Below, piece by piece: positions 51,583 to 61,941 of a DNA stretch of 64,000 nt. The DNA comes from Gemmatimonadota bacterium (GTDB lineage Bacteria > Gemmatimonadota > Gemmatimonadetes > Longimicrobiales > Gaopeijiaceae): contig JAWKQN010000015.1 in NCBI GenBank assembly GCA_041390125.1, forward strand, positions 1 to 64,000, read 5' to 3'. The notes beneath the pieces are model-generated. The model did not search any database. It was not told the DNA's origin and saw nothing but the letters and a program-made list of their open reading frames with translations. Numbering within the stretch: position 1 is the stretch's first letter; each line of letters begins with the position of its first letter. A program made the position numbers and the translations under genes.

Positions 51583-51978
51583 TCAGGCTCGAGGCGGGCG
51601 GAACAGGGGGTGGGGGTCCAACGCGGGCAGGGCGGGAGCCGGCTCGGGAGCCCGAGCCTCCGCGTGGGCGAGCTGCATCGGCAGGCGCATCTCGGGTGCC
51701 GGGAGGACCGGAGGCAGCGTACACCCGCTGCCGGGAGCCCCGGCGCCGAAGGGACAGGCGGCCCTTTCGCCATGATCCGACTCGTGGTCGGCGGCCGCCG
51801 GGGAATCCGCGGCGGAGGCGTGACCCTGGTGGGTCTCCGACGCCGGCACCGACGTGGCCGTCATGGACGTCGACGGCATGGCGTCGCACATACGGCCGAA
51901 CCACACTCCCGCCCAGACGGGCACGAGGAGGGTGCCGACCGCGAGGATCGCCAGCGCGCGACGAAGGGACCGGTCCAT
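51583..51978 (-). CDS. Small secreted His/Cys-containing protein upstream of cusC
   Basis: 131 residues: a signal or anchor helix (8-27), C31 in R-M-C-D-A-M, a His-rich linker (H-Q-G-H, D-H-E-S-D-H-G-E), then C-P-F-G and a second Cys, and a Pro/Ala-rich tail ending H-P-L-F-R-P-P. This looks like a metal-binding exported protein. It lies 132 nt upstream of cusC on the same strand. ATG at 51978; no strong ribosome site. Family not recognised. Confidence 0.6.
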   Translation of the reverse strand: MDRSLRRALAILAVGTLLVPVWAGVWFGRMCDAMPSTSMTATSVPASETHQGHASAADSPAAADHESDHGERAACPFGAGAPGSGCTLPPVLPAPEMRLPMQLAHAEARAPEPAPALPALDPHPLFRPPRA

Positions 51979-52067
51979 GGGGGAAGCGTAGCGGGGTGGG
52001 CGCGGAGATGGAAGCGCTGATCCGCGACCTCGAAGGCGGCAGGTAAGGGACCTCCCGGCCGCCCGCC

Positions 52068-53966
<1,899 letters not shown>

Positions 53967-53972
53967 GCGGAG

Positions 53973-54056
53973 CCTCGCTTCCCTACGCCGGTGCGAGCCG
54001 GTTCAGGTTCGAAGGGTGTGATCTCAGCCCCGGTGGATCCGAGGCACCCCCAGCAG
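53973..54056 (-). promoter_or_regulatory. TPP riboswitch (THI element) controlling thiC
   Basis: On the minus strand the conserved elements appear in order: GGGGGTGCC, then CTGAGATCACACCC, then GAACCTGAACCGG, then CACCGGCGTAGGGAAGCGAG. These are the core of the thiamine-pyrophosphate aptamer. The 3' end reaches the thiC ribosome site (GCGAGG), so ligand binding probably hides it and blocks translation. It begins about 7 nt after the antiporter stop codon. Confidence 0.95.
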
Positions 54057-54063
54057 GTCCAAC

Positions 54064-55245
54064 CTAAGGGGACGACGCCTTCGCGTCAGCCGCACGCCGC
54101 TCGCGCCACGCGCCCAGGGAGGTGAGGGCCAGGATCAGGGCCGTGAGGGGAAGCACGAAGAACAGCAGCGCGGCCCGGTAGCCGCCGAAGAGGGCGTGTC
54201 CGGTGGCGTCGAGGATCAGATACAGCAGGTAGACGCCGTAGTACAGCACGAAGACCACGCCCTCCCGGCGTGAGATCTCGAGCCGGGTGAGGAAGATCGG
54301 GAAGCAGGCCACGGCCACGCCCAGCAGCACCGGGAAGTCGAAGGCGAGGACGGGATCCGGCACGTCGATGCCGCCGGACTGGATCGTCGCCGTGCCTCCG
54401 AGCACGAACAGCAGGTTGAACAGGTTGCTTCCGAGCACGTTGCCGACGGCGATGTCGATCTGGCCGCGCAGGCTGGCGACGACCGACGTGGCGAGCTCCG
54501 GCAGCGAGGTGCCGCCGGCGACGATGGTCAGGCCGATCAGCAGCGGGGAGACGCCCCAGCTCTCGGCGATGCGGACGGCCCCCCACACGAGTGCCCGGGA
54601 GCCGCCGACCAGGAGCACCAACCCGCCCAGGACCAGGAGCACCGAGACCCGCATGGGAGCGCCCGGCGCGCGGGCGGAGGAGGCCGCCGGGTCCACGGCG
54701 GCCGCGGGGACGTGCCCCGGTATCGGCCGGGCAGCTTCGCCGGCTCCGCTCTCCCTCTCCTCGCCGGTCCCTTCCACCGCGGCGGTCGTGCCGGCCTCCT
54801 CCTCCGTGGATCCCAGCATGAACAGGGAGTATCCGACCATCCCCAGCAGCAGCAGGATGCCGTCGGCGCGGGAGACGACGTGGTCGATCGCGAGCGTGTA
54901 GGCGCCGACGGACGCCACCAGCACGAGCGGCACCTCGAAGCGGACCAGGCTGGCCTGCACCCGCAGCGGGGCGAAGGTCGCGGCCAGCCCGAGGATGAGG
55001 AGGGTGTTGAAGACGTTGCTCCCCAGCACGTTGCCCAGACCGACCGACCCCTGGCCCGCGAACGCCGCCTGGAGGTTCACGGCCAGCTCGGGTGCGCTGG
55101 TGCCGAAGGCGACCACGGTCAGACCGATGACCAGCGGCGTGACCCCGAAGCGGGCCGCCAGACGGCTCGCCCCCCGAACCAGCACCTCGGCACCGAGGAC
55201 CAGGACCACGAGACCCAGGCCCACCATCGCGAACGCCATTCCCAT
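54064..55245 (-). CDS. Calcium/sodium antiporter (YrbG/CaxA-like)
   Basis: 393 residues, about 10 membrane helices in two inverted halves. The alpha repeats are clear: G-T-S-A-P-E-L with G-N-V-L-G-S-N-V-F-N in the first half and G-T-S-L-P-E-L with G-N-V-L-G-S-N-L-F-N in the second; the Glu and Asn bind the cation. A Gly/Pro/Glu-rich cytosolic loop separates the halves. It expels Ca2+ in exchange for Na+ or H+. I used the ATG at 55245 (another at 55239 is possible). Stop lies 7 nt before the thiC riboswitch. Confidence 0.92.
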   Translation of the reverse strand: MGMAFAMVGLGLVVLVLGAEVLVRGASRLAARFGVTPLVIGLTVVAFGTSAPELAVNLQAAFAGQGSVGLGNVLGSNVFNTLLILGLAATFAPLRVQASLVRFEVPLVLVASVGAYTLAIDHVVSRADGILLLLGMVGYSLFMLGSTEEEAGTTAAVEGTGEERESGAGEAARPIPGHVPAAAVDPAASSARAPGAPMRVSVLLVLGGLVLLVGGSRALVWGAVRIAESWGVSPLLIGLTIVAGGTSLPELATSVVASLRGQIDIAVGNVLGSNLFNLLFVLGGTATIQSGGIDVPDPVLAFDFPVLLGVAVACFPIFLTRLEISRREGVVFVLYYGVYLLYLILDATGHALFGGYRAALLFFVLPLTALILALTSLGAWRERRAADAKASSP

Positions 55246-55304
55246 GGCGCGCCTGTACCCCGCTGTCGCACGGGGATTCCTCGGAACGCGCGGGCTGGAT
55301 GCGA

Positions 55305-55334
55305 CGAAGGCCCCGGCGGATGCCGGGGCCTTCG
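55305..55334 (-). terminator. Strong hairpin after the 46-residue gene
   Basis: Perfect 13-bp stem (arms 55305-55317 and 55322-55334, CGAAGGCCCCGGC and complement) with a 4-nt loop, 49 nt downstream of the stop of the small gene at 55384-55524 on the minus strand and before the antiporter start. Acts as a terminator or as a boundary between the two genes. Confidence 0.7.
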
Positions 55335-55383
55335 AAACCTCTGCTCCTGCGCGGACGTCACCGCCCGGCAGGCGACCGGTCAC

Positions 55384-55524
55384 TCAGGCATCGAGCGGAC
55401 CTGCATCGAGAGGGAGTACATCGCGGGCCATCCGCCGAAGAGCATTCGCCGCACGAATGTTTCCTTCACCCTCGGCACGGCCGGCCGCTCGAAGCAGGTA
55501 CCGGATTCGGTCTTCAGTCTTCAT
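55384..55524 (-). CDS. Very small hypothetical protein (46 residues)
   Basis: An ATG at 55524 (a second ATG directly upstream at 55527) follows a perfect GGAGGAGG ribosome site. The peptide is basic and helical, starting M-K-T-E-D-R-I-R-Y-L-L-R-A-A and with A-N-A-L-R-R-M-A-R-D near residue 25-35. The stop at 55384 is followed 49 nt later by a strong hairpin. A strong ribosome site, reasonable composition and a dedicated terminator make it a likely real small gene. No known family comes to mind. Confidence 0.6.
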   Translation of the reverse strand: MKTEDRIRYLLRAAGRAEGEGNIRAANALRRMARDVLPLDAGPLDA

Positions 55525-55527
55525 CAT

Positions 55528-56151
55528 CCTCCTCCCCGCCCCTCGCATCGGTTCCAGTCCCACCCGGGGCGTCCGTCCTTCGTCCGCCTCGGATGACCCG
55601 ACGATGCACCCGGTTCCTACGTTCGACGTGTGCGTCCGGTTTCAGGCCCACGAGTGACTCGACCCAACCTCGTCCCGGGCCCCATCTGCACCGTCACTTC
55701 CTTGGATACGCCGGCGGCCGGATTGGTTGCCGTGCGTCCGGCTCGCCCGGCGGCGCCGCTTGGCACGCGCCAGCCCCGCCCGCCCGGCGGTGGAGGCGGC
55801 GGGACGGGGCCGAGGCGGACGCGCCTTGCGCGTCGTGTGGTCCTGGCACGACAGCGCCCGCGCGCCCCTGCCCACCGGCACTTCGTGACGGGCGCGAGGG
55901 GAGGGCGTCCGCCGGGCGGACCGGGCGGCCCGTGGACCCGATGGCGTAACCCGCACTCCACCAGGAGGTTGCGCGATCGGCACCGCCGACCGCCTCTCCC
56001 GTTCTGGACGCCGCGCACCCTGGCAGATCGCGGCACGGATGTGGCAGGATGCCCGAACCGCCCGAGGCGGTCGGTCCACATCGGTCGCTCGCACTCCACA
56101 CCCGGATTCCCCCGGCCCCCCCACGGGACCAGGGTCAACTTCCAGGGTCTT
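55528..56151. other. Long intergenic region before the minor pilin operon
   Basis: 624 nt without a believable gene on either strand: all frames show Pro/Arg/Gly-rich translations typical of non-coding GC-rich DNA. It probably contains the promoters for the small minus-strand gene and for the pilin operon. C-rich runs occur at about 56105-56125. No repeat, riboswitch or sigma-54 site could be supported. Confidence 0.5.
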
Positions 56152-56613
56152 ATGCTTCAGGAACGTGGTTCGTTCGGCCGACGTGGCTTCAGCGTCCTCG
56201 AGACGCTGACGGCCCTCTCCATCGGCGTCGTGCTCGTCTCCCTCTCCGTCCGCGCCTCGACGCCCGTGCGCGAGAACGTGGCCGTCCAATCGGCCGATCA
56301 GGCCTTCCGCGGCATGTTGGCCCGGGCCCGCTCCCAGGCCATCGAGCGGGGCGAGAATGCCGTGCTCCACCTGGACGCGGGCGGCGACAGCGTCTGGATC
56401 GAGCGCGGCAACCAGGTCGTCGAGGGATTCCGGTTCGATCACGAGCTGGGCGTCGACGTGCAGACCGCGGGCAGCGTGGATCTGTGCATGACGCCTCGCG
56501 GAACCGCCGATCCCACCTGCGGGACCGGCACGGTGATGACGATCCGCTTCCAGCGGGGCGCTGCGAGCAGCGCCCTGCAGGTGCTCCCGCTCGGTCAGAT
56601 CATCGGGACATGA
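56152..56613 (+). CDS. GspH/FimT-like minor pseudopilin
   Basis: 153 residues. The type IV prepilin signal is R-R-G-F-S-V-L-E-T-L: cleavage after Gly with the mature Phe and the Glu at +5, then a hydrophobic helix (about 13-34). The C-terminal beta domain has a Cys pair (L-C-M-T-P...T-C-G-T-G). ATG with AGGG 4 nt upstream. First of four minor pilin genes joined by 1-4 bp overlaps. Expected to help initiate pilus or type II secretion pseudopilus assembly. Confidence 0.88.
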   Translation: MLQERGSFGRRGFSVLETLTALSIGVVLVSLSVRASTPVRENVAVQSADQAFRGMLARARSQAIERGENAVLHLDAGGDSVWIERGNQVVEGFRFDHELGVDVQTAGSVDLCMTPRGTADPTCGTGTVMTIRFQRGAASSALQVLPLGQIIGT

Positions 56614-57017
56614 GGGCGCACGGCACCGCATCCCCGGATCGCGGCGGCTCCCAGGCGGGCTTCACGCTACTGGAGCTCATGGTGGGCCTCGTGCTCTTCT
56701 CGTTCGGCACGCTGGGACTGGCCGCGATGACGGTGGGGCTGCAGCGGCAGACCACGCTGGCCCAGCTCCGGACGGAACGGACCGCGGCCGTGGTCGCCGC
56801 GGTGGAGCGGGTCCGGTCGTTCGACTTCGATTCCCTGACGGCGGGCTCGCAGGCCGCGGGTCCGTACAAGGTCAGCTGGTCGGTGGCGCCGACCGGCCGG
56901 TATGTGAAGCAGGTGCGCGTGATCACGGTCGGCCCGGGGCTCGCGTACGGGCCGCAGGGCGCGTTCGTGGATCCGGCCCGTGCCGACACCCTCGACTACC
57001 CGGTGCTCAAGCCGTGA
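56610..57017 (+). CDS. PilV-like minor pilin
   Basis: 135 residues. The prepilin motif Q-A-G-F-T-L-L-E-L-M is at about residues 16-25, followed by a hydrophobic helix to about 45. ATG overlaps the previous stop by 4 bp (ATGA) and its stop overlaps the next start by 4 bp (GTGA). The C-terminal half is a short beta domain (Y-K-V-S-W-S-V). PilV is a priming subunit of the type IV pilus tip. Confidence 0.85.
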   Translation: MRAHGTASPDRGGSQAGFTLLELMVGLVLFSFGTLGLAAMTVGLQRQTTLAQLRTERTAAVVAAVERVRSFDFDSLTAGSQAAGPYKVSWSVAPTGRYVKQVRVITVGPGLAYGPQGAFVDPARADTLDYPVLKP

Positions 57018-57817
57018 ACCGATCCGGCTTCTCCCTCGTCGAGCTCCTCGTGGTGTCGGCGGTGGGCGGGCTGCTGCTCGTCGGCGTGTACGGCACGCTG
57101 GCCGCGCAGCGCCACGCCTTCACGCTCCAGAGCAGCCAGGTGGAGACGCAGCAGTCGGCGCGCGCAGGACTCGACGTGCTGCTCACCGAGCTGCGCTCCC
57201 TCAGCCCGGGTGGCGGAGACGTGGTCTCCATGGACGACGACTCCATCACGGTGCGGGTCATGCGCACGGCCGGGCTGATCTGCGATGTCACCTACGGGGG
57301 CACGCCCGTCCTCACGGCCCTCCCGGTGGGTGCGCCGTTCCGGCCGGGCGACTCGCTGTTCGTCTTCGCGGACGGCGATCGCGACGTCGCCGCCGACGAT
57401 GCCTGGATCGCCGCTCGCGCCGGCCCCGTGGACACGCTCGGGGTCTGCAACGGCGCGGTCGCGCAGCGGATCGACCTCCCCGGCGCGGGTCCGGCCTTCG
57501 CCGCCGATTCGGTCCGCTCCGGCGGTCTGGTCCGGGCGTTCGAGTGGCGCTCCTATGGGCTGGGGCTCTATGGCGGGCACACCTACCTGGGCACCTGGAC
57601 GCCGGGGACCAGCTTCACGCCGCTCGTGGGTCCCCTCGACGCCACGGCCGGCCCCGCCCTGCGGCTCGACTACTACGACGCGCTCGGCAATCCGGCGCTG
57701 ACGCCATCCGCCGTGCACCGCATCGATGTGCTGGTCCGCGCCGCGTCCCCGGCCATCACGGCCGCGGGCGCGCCGCTCGTGGACTCGCTCGTGGCCACCG
57801 TCTTCTCGCGCAACTGA
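57014..57817 (+). CDS. PilW-like minor pilin
   Basis: 267 residues. Prepilin motif R-S-G-F-S-L-V-E-L-L right at the N-terminus and a hydrophobic helix to about 27, then Q-Q-S-A-R-A-G-L-D-V-L-L-T-E-L-R typical of PilW. The large C-terminal region is beta-rich with two Cys (L-I-C-D-V and V-C-N-G). GTG start; its stop shares a base with the next ATG (TGATG). Confidence 0.87.
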   Translation: MNRSGFSLVELLVVSAVGGLLLVGVYGTLAAQRHAFTLQSSQVETQQSARAGLDVLLTELRSLSPGGGDVVSMDDDSITVRVMRTAGLICDVTYGGTPVLTALPVGAPFRPGDSLFVFADGDRDVAADDAWIAARAGPVDTLGVCNGAVAQRIDLPGAGPAFAADSVRSGGLVRAFEWRSYGLGLYGGHTYLGTWTPGTSFTPLVGPLDATAGPALRLDYYDALGNPALTPSAVHRIDVLVRAASPAITAAGAPLVDSLVATVFSRN

Positions 57818-59001
57818 TGCCGATGACCGCCGCCGTTCCCGCCTGCGCGCCCCGCGATCGCTCGGACCGGCGCGGCTTCGTGCTGCCGGCCGCGCTACTG
57901 GCGATCGTGATCCTGACCATCGTCACCACGGCCGGCTTCTTCTCCGTGCAGCAGGAATCGCGGATCGGGGCCTCGGGGGAGCGGGCCGCGAAGGCACTCT
58001 ACCTGGCCGAGCAGGGACTCACCGAGGTCCTGGGCGGGTGGAGCAACGCCTCGGCGTCCGCCCTGCCGGTCTGGGGCACGGCGCAGTTCGCGGACACGAC
58101 CTCCGCCGGCATCTGGTCGGTGACGCTCACACGGGGCAGCGAACGCATCTTCTACCTGGACGCCACGGGCACGGTGACCGACGGCGGCGTGTTGTACACG
58201 GGCGCCCAGCGCCGGATCGGGATGGCCGCGCGCATGAGCCTGCCTCGCCTGGACCCGCGGGCGGCGGTCACGACCACCGTGAACGTGTCCGTGCAAGGGC
58301 AGGCGGAGGTGCACGGGGAGGATCAGATCCCTCCCGGGTGGGGGGGGGTCTGCAGCGGCACGCTCGCGAACCGCGGCGGGGTCCTCATGCAGGACACGAC
58401 CACGGTGTCGAACGGCGGTCAGAGCCAGCTGACCGGAGCCCCACCGCTCCTCGAGGATCCGACGCTCGGACAGCACACCTTCACCCAGTTCGGGGACATG
58501 GATTGGCCGGAGCTGGTGTCGCTGGCGTCCAAGGTGTACGGGGGCGGATCCCTCGCCCGGTTCGGGGCCCAGCTCGACCCGGTCGGGGGCTGCGACTACG
58601 GACACACACAGAACTGGGGCGATCCCGAGAATCCGGGCGCGCCCTGCGGTGGGTACTTCCCCGTCGTCTATATCGCCGGAGACGCCACGCTGCAGTCGGG
58701 GACCCGGGGACAGGGCATCCTGCTGGTGGAGGGAGACCTGGTCGTCCGTGGGGACGTGCTCTTCAACGGCCTGGTGATCGCGCAGGGTGCGTACGACGCG
58801 GAGGGTGCCGACAACCGCATCTACGGCGCCGTGATGGCCAACAACGTGGACATCGAGCAGACGAGCACGCTCGGGCGGTCGGGTGTCGACTACTCGAGCT
58901 GCGCCGTGGAGCGCGCGCTGCTCAACGCGACGGAGCTCGATCGCGCGCGTCCACTGTCGCAGCGGGCGTGGGTGGATCTTTCGGCGCTACCGGCGAGCTG
59001 A
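57817..59001 (+). CDS. PilX-like minor pilin
   Basis: 394 residues. N-terminus R-R-G-F-V-L-P-A-A-L-L-A with a hydrophobic helix (about 23-45), then A-L-Y-L-A-E-Q-G-L-T-E, the PilX N-terminal pattern. The rest is a large beta-rich domain with a V-Y-I-A-G-D-A-T-L-Q-S and N-G-L-V-I-A-Q-G-A-Y series of short strands and four or more Cys. Such long PilX-type proteins sit at the pilus tip. No PilY1 adhesin follows. The 3' 80 nt overlap an opposite-strand membrane protein gene. Confidence 0.85.
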   Translation: MPMTAAVPACAPRDRSDRRGFVLPAALLAIVILTIVTTAGFFSVQQESRIGASGERAAKALYLAEQGLTEVLGGWSNASASALPVWGTAQFADTTSAGIWSVTLTRGSERIFYLDATGTVTDGGVLYTGAQRRIGMAARMSLPRLDPRAAVTTTVNVSVQGQAEVHGEDQIPPGWGGVCSGTLANRGGVLMQDTTTVSNGGQSQLTGAPPLLEDPTLGQHTFTQFGDMDWPELVSLASKVYGGGSLARFGAQLDPVGGCDYGHTQNWGDPENPGAPCGGYFPVVYIAGDATLQSGTRGQGILLVEGDLVVRGDVLFNGLVIAQGAYDAEGADNRIYGAVMANNVDIEQTSTLGRSGVDYSSCAVERALLNATELDRARPLSQRAWVDLSALPAS

Positions 59002-59419
59002 GCCGCACCACCCGGCTCGCCATCCGGTTCATCCGCAGCTCGATCCCACCGGGGCCCGGTCGGCTGCGCATCGCGACCAGCGTGACCCAGCCGAGCCCGC
59101 TGACGGTGATGCCGAGCGGCACCAGCACCATCCCCGCGAGGATCCCGAAGCTTCCGGCGGCGAAGACCATCACGCCGAACCCCAGGATCGCCAACCCCGC
59201 CAGCCCCAGCCCGAGCGCGCCCAGGCCGAACAGCGCCCGGAGCGCCCGTGCACCTGCGCCGTCCCCGCCGTGCTTGTGCACCAGGATCACGCCGAGAAGC
59301 AGCGCGAAGCCCGCCCAGATGAGCCGCTCCAGGGGCGACGCCAGGAAGATGGCCACGACCGCGAAGGCGGCCGCGACTTCGAGGACGTACCAGCGGAACA
59401 TCGCACGCAGGAGATCCAT
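58922..59419 (-). CDS. Small integral membrane protein
   Basis: 165 residues with four predicted membrane helices (about 10-27, 34-47, 62-80 and 84-110), an R-x-x-F-R-W-Y start and a basic C-terminal tail. ATG at 59419. Its last 80 nt overlap the end of the PilX-like gene on the other strand, so the C-terminal tail may be less certain. I do not recognise a family. Confidence 0.7.
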   Translation of the reverse strand: MDLLRAMFRWYVLEVAAAFAVVAIFLASPLERLIWAGFALLLGVILVHKHGGDGAGARALRALFGLGALGLGLAGLAILGFGVMVFAAGSFGILAGMVLVPLGITVSGLGWVTLVAMRSRPGPGGIELRMNRMASRVVRLSSPVAPKDPPTPAATVDARDRAPSR

Positions 59420-59559
59420 GGCACCGGTGGGCTGGACCGGTCCGTCGCAGCGCGGCTACGCCCGCGGGAGTCGGTCGCCACCTGGCGCCGTTGCAAGGCG
59501 GGCGCCGTGATGGACCCGTGCCACTGCAGAGCGCGCCCTTGCGGATCGCGCGCCCGACG

Positions 59560-59988
59560 TCAGCCGGTGTCCAGGGCCTGCAGCCGCGCCAGCACGTCGG
59601 TGCGCCGCTCCTCCGCTTCGTCGAGGCCGTAGAACGTCGCAGACGGCAGGATCAGCTCGTACAGGCGAAGCGCCCGGATCCAGGCACCGTGCGCGGTGTC
59701 CGGATCTCCGGCGGCGTCCGCGCCGAGACCCTGGATGTAGAGCGCCTCCGCCAACACCCAGGCGCGGGTCGGATCGACCTCGCCGCCGCCGAGGATCATC
59801 AGCTCCAGCGTCTCCGGAGAGGCCCGGAGCGCCAGGTCGGCGTCCAGGCCCACGCCCTGCAGGGCGCGATCCAGCTCCGCGCGTACCTCGGCGGGGTCGA
59901 CCGGCCCTTCCAGGATCCGCCGACGCAGCTCCGCCAGCGCCCGTCCCATCTGCTCGATGAGACGCAGGATGTAGTCACGCTGGGGCAC
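59560..59988 (-). CDS. DUF6483-like cytosolic protein
   Basis: 142 residues, helical. The start R-D-Y-I-L-R-L-I-E-Q-M-G-R-A-L-A-E-L is like DUF6483 proteins (D-Y-I-x-R-x-I-E-Q), with a TPR-like region later (A-W-I-R-A-L-R-L-Y-E-L). GTG at 59988 overlaps the amidohydrolase stop by about 9 nt, suggesting coupling. Function unknown. Confidence 0.7.
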   Translation of the reverse strand: MPQRDYILRLIEQMGRALAELRRRILEGPVDPAEVRAELDRALQGVGLDADLALRASPETLELMILGGGEVDPTRAWVLAEALYIQGLGADAAGDPDTAHGAWIRALRLYELILPSATFYGLDEAEERRTDVLARLQALDTG

Positions 59989-59995
59989 GGATCCG

Positions 59996-61741
59996 CTACC
60001 GGCGTCCGGTCCAGCCGGGCCCACGCAGGGCCCGTCCCGGCGTGGCTCCCGTGTGGCTGCCGTCGCGCACCACCGGGACGCCGTTGACGAGCACGTGCAG
60101 GATGCCCGTCGAAAGCTGATGGGGATCCTCGTAGGTGGCACGATCCGACACGGTCTCGGGATCGAACACCACGATGTCGGCGAAGAACCCCTCCGTCAGC
60201 AGCCCCCGGTCGCGGATCCGGAGCCGCGTGGCCACGGCGGACGACATCTTGCGCACCGCGTCCTCGAGCGGCAGGACGCCTTCGTCGCGCACGTAGCGGC
60301 CCAGGATCCGCGTGAAGGTCCCATAGGCCCGCGGATGCACCAGGCCATCGGCCGCGTCGGGATCGACGCCGCTCGCGTCGGTCCCGAACTTGATCCACGG
60401 CTGCTGCAGCTGCAGACGCACGTTGTCTTCGTCCATCATGAAGAAGATCGTGCCGATCCTCTGCTCCTCGGACAGCACGAGATCCATGGCGGTGTCGATC
60501 CAGTCGCTGCCCATCATCGTCGCCACCTCCGCGAGCCGGCGCCCGACCAGGCCGCGGTTGCCCTCGCGCTCGAAGCCGAGGAGCAGGACGCCTTCCGGCG
60601 TCGCCAGCTCGCAGAGGTTCTCCCAGCTGCCGTCGTTGGCCCGGATCTCTTCGCGGATCCGCGCCCGCACGTTCTGGTCGCGCAGGTTCTGGAGGAGCCG
60701 CCCGTCCGCCGAGACCCACGGCGGAAAGCAGGCGGTCAGCCCGGTCCCGCCCGCCACGTACGGGTACATGTCCGCCTGGACGTCGAGGCCGGCCGCACGC
60801 GCCGAGTCGATCCGCGCGATGGCGGCCGCGGCTTTGCCCCAGTTCCGGCGGCCCGCTGCCTTCAGGTGGTAGATCTCGACCGGGACGCCACCGCGTCGGC
60901 CGATCTCGATGGCTTCGTCGATGGCCTCCAGCAGTCGATCCGCCTCGGAGCGCATGTGGGTGATGTAGAGGCCCCCGTACGGTGCCATGGCCCGCGCCAG
61001 CAGCGTGAGCTCTTCGGTGCCGGCGAAGTTGCCCGGCGGATAGATCAGGGCGGACGCGAGCCCGAAGGCGCCGTCGCGCATGGCATCACGCACCGCCTCC
61101 TGCATGGCCTCCATCTCGGATTGGCTGGCCGCGCCCATGGCCAGCCCGCGCCCGAACGTCCGGATGGTGCTGGCGCCGACGAAGGAGCCGACGTTGGTGG
61201 AGACTCCGTGCTCCTCGATGGCGCGTAGCCAGGCGTCGAAGCCACGCGGCCCCTCGAAGCGGCGCAGGCGGGCCACGGCCGCGCTGTCGCGGACGCCCCC
61301 CGCCTCGAGGATGCGCTCGTTGACCGGCGCGTCGGTGCTGCCCTCGCCGAGGATCTCCGTGGTCACGCCCTGCGTCACCTTGCTCACGAGGCGCCCGTCG
61401 CCCCGTAGCACCGCGGACCGCGACTGGCCCTGGATATCGATGAAGCCCGGTGCCACCACGAGCCCCGTGGCGTCGATGCGGTCGCGCGCCGCCACGTTGC
61501 GCAGCATTCCCGGCGGCGCCACGCGCACGATCCGATCGCCACGCACGGCCACGTCGCCATGGAACCAGGCAGCTCCCGTTCCGTCCACGATCCGTCCGCC
61601 TTCGATGACCAGATCGTAGCTGCCCCCACCGCTACGGGGCGCCGAAGTCTGCGCGGGATCGGAGCCCACGCCCATGGCGGCGCACGCGGACAGGAGGAGC
61701 AGGACCGGGAAGAGCGCGAAGCGCCGGAGAGGAGCGTTCAT
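59996..61741 (-). CDS. D-aminoacylase-like amidohydrolase lipoprotein with QxQ in place of HxH
   Basis: 581 residues. Lipoprotein signal ends L-L-S-A-C20. The amidohydrolase body matches N-acyl-D-amino-acid deacylases (Y-I-T-H-M-R-S-E-A, Y-H-L-K-A-A-G, F-G-T-D-A-S-G), but the first metal motif, normally G-F-I-D-x-H-x-H, reads G-F-I-D-I-Q104-G-Q106. The enzyme at 18344-20041 keeps HxH. Losing both His should weaken or change metal binding, so activity may be altered or absent. A His still occupies the I-T-H-M-R-S-E and Y-H-L-K-A positions and the late Asp is kept. ATG at 61741. Confidence 0.88.
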   Translation of the reverse strand: MNAPLRRFALFPVLLLLSACAAMGVGSDPAQTSAPRSGGGSYDLVIEGGRIVDGTGAAWFHGDVAVRGDRIVRVAPPGMLRNVAARDRIDATGLVVAPGFIDIQGQSRSAVLRGDGRLVSKVTQGVTTEILGEGSTDAPVNERILEAGGVRDSAAVARLRRFEGPRGFDAWLRAIEEHGVSTNVGSFVGASTIRTFGRGLAMGAASQSEMEAMQEAVRDAMRDGAFGLASALIYPPGNFAGTEELTLLARAMAPYGGLYITHMRSEADRLLEAIDEAIEIGRRGGVPVEIYHLKAAGRRNWGKAAAAIARIDSARAAGLDVQADMYPYVAGGTGLTACFPPWVSADGRLLQNLRDQNVRARIREEIRANDGSWENLCELATPEGVLLLGFEREGNRGLVGRRLAEVATMMGSDWIDTAMDLVLSEEQRIGTIFFMMDEDNVRLQLQQPWIKFGTDASGVDPDAADGLVHPRAYGTFTRILGRYVRDEGVLPLEDAVRKMSSAVATRLRIRDRGLLTEGFFADIVVFDPETVSDRATYEDPHQLSTGILHVLVNGVPVVRDGSHTGATPGRALRGPGWTGRR

Positions 61742-61941
61742 CGGAAGGGCGGCTGGGGAGTCCGGTTCGTGGTCCCCGCACTATCGACCTGCGGGGCGGC
61801 CTTCGGCAACCCTGCGGACCGCGGGTGACCCCTTCCGAGCGTCTTCTGCGCCAGTGGGCATGAGGACCCCCGATCGCTCCCCCCTCCCCCCGCGGTCCTC
61901 CGAACATCCCGTGCGCCCGCACCGTCTGGAGGGACGAACCC

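Noticed and set aside
55617..56138. Minus-strand frame of 173 codons in the intergenic region before the pilin operon
   Set aside because: Translation is Pro/Arg/Gly-rich without any pattern, and it has no ribosome site; treated as non-coding.
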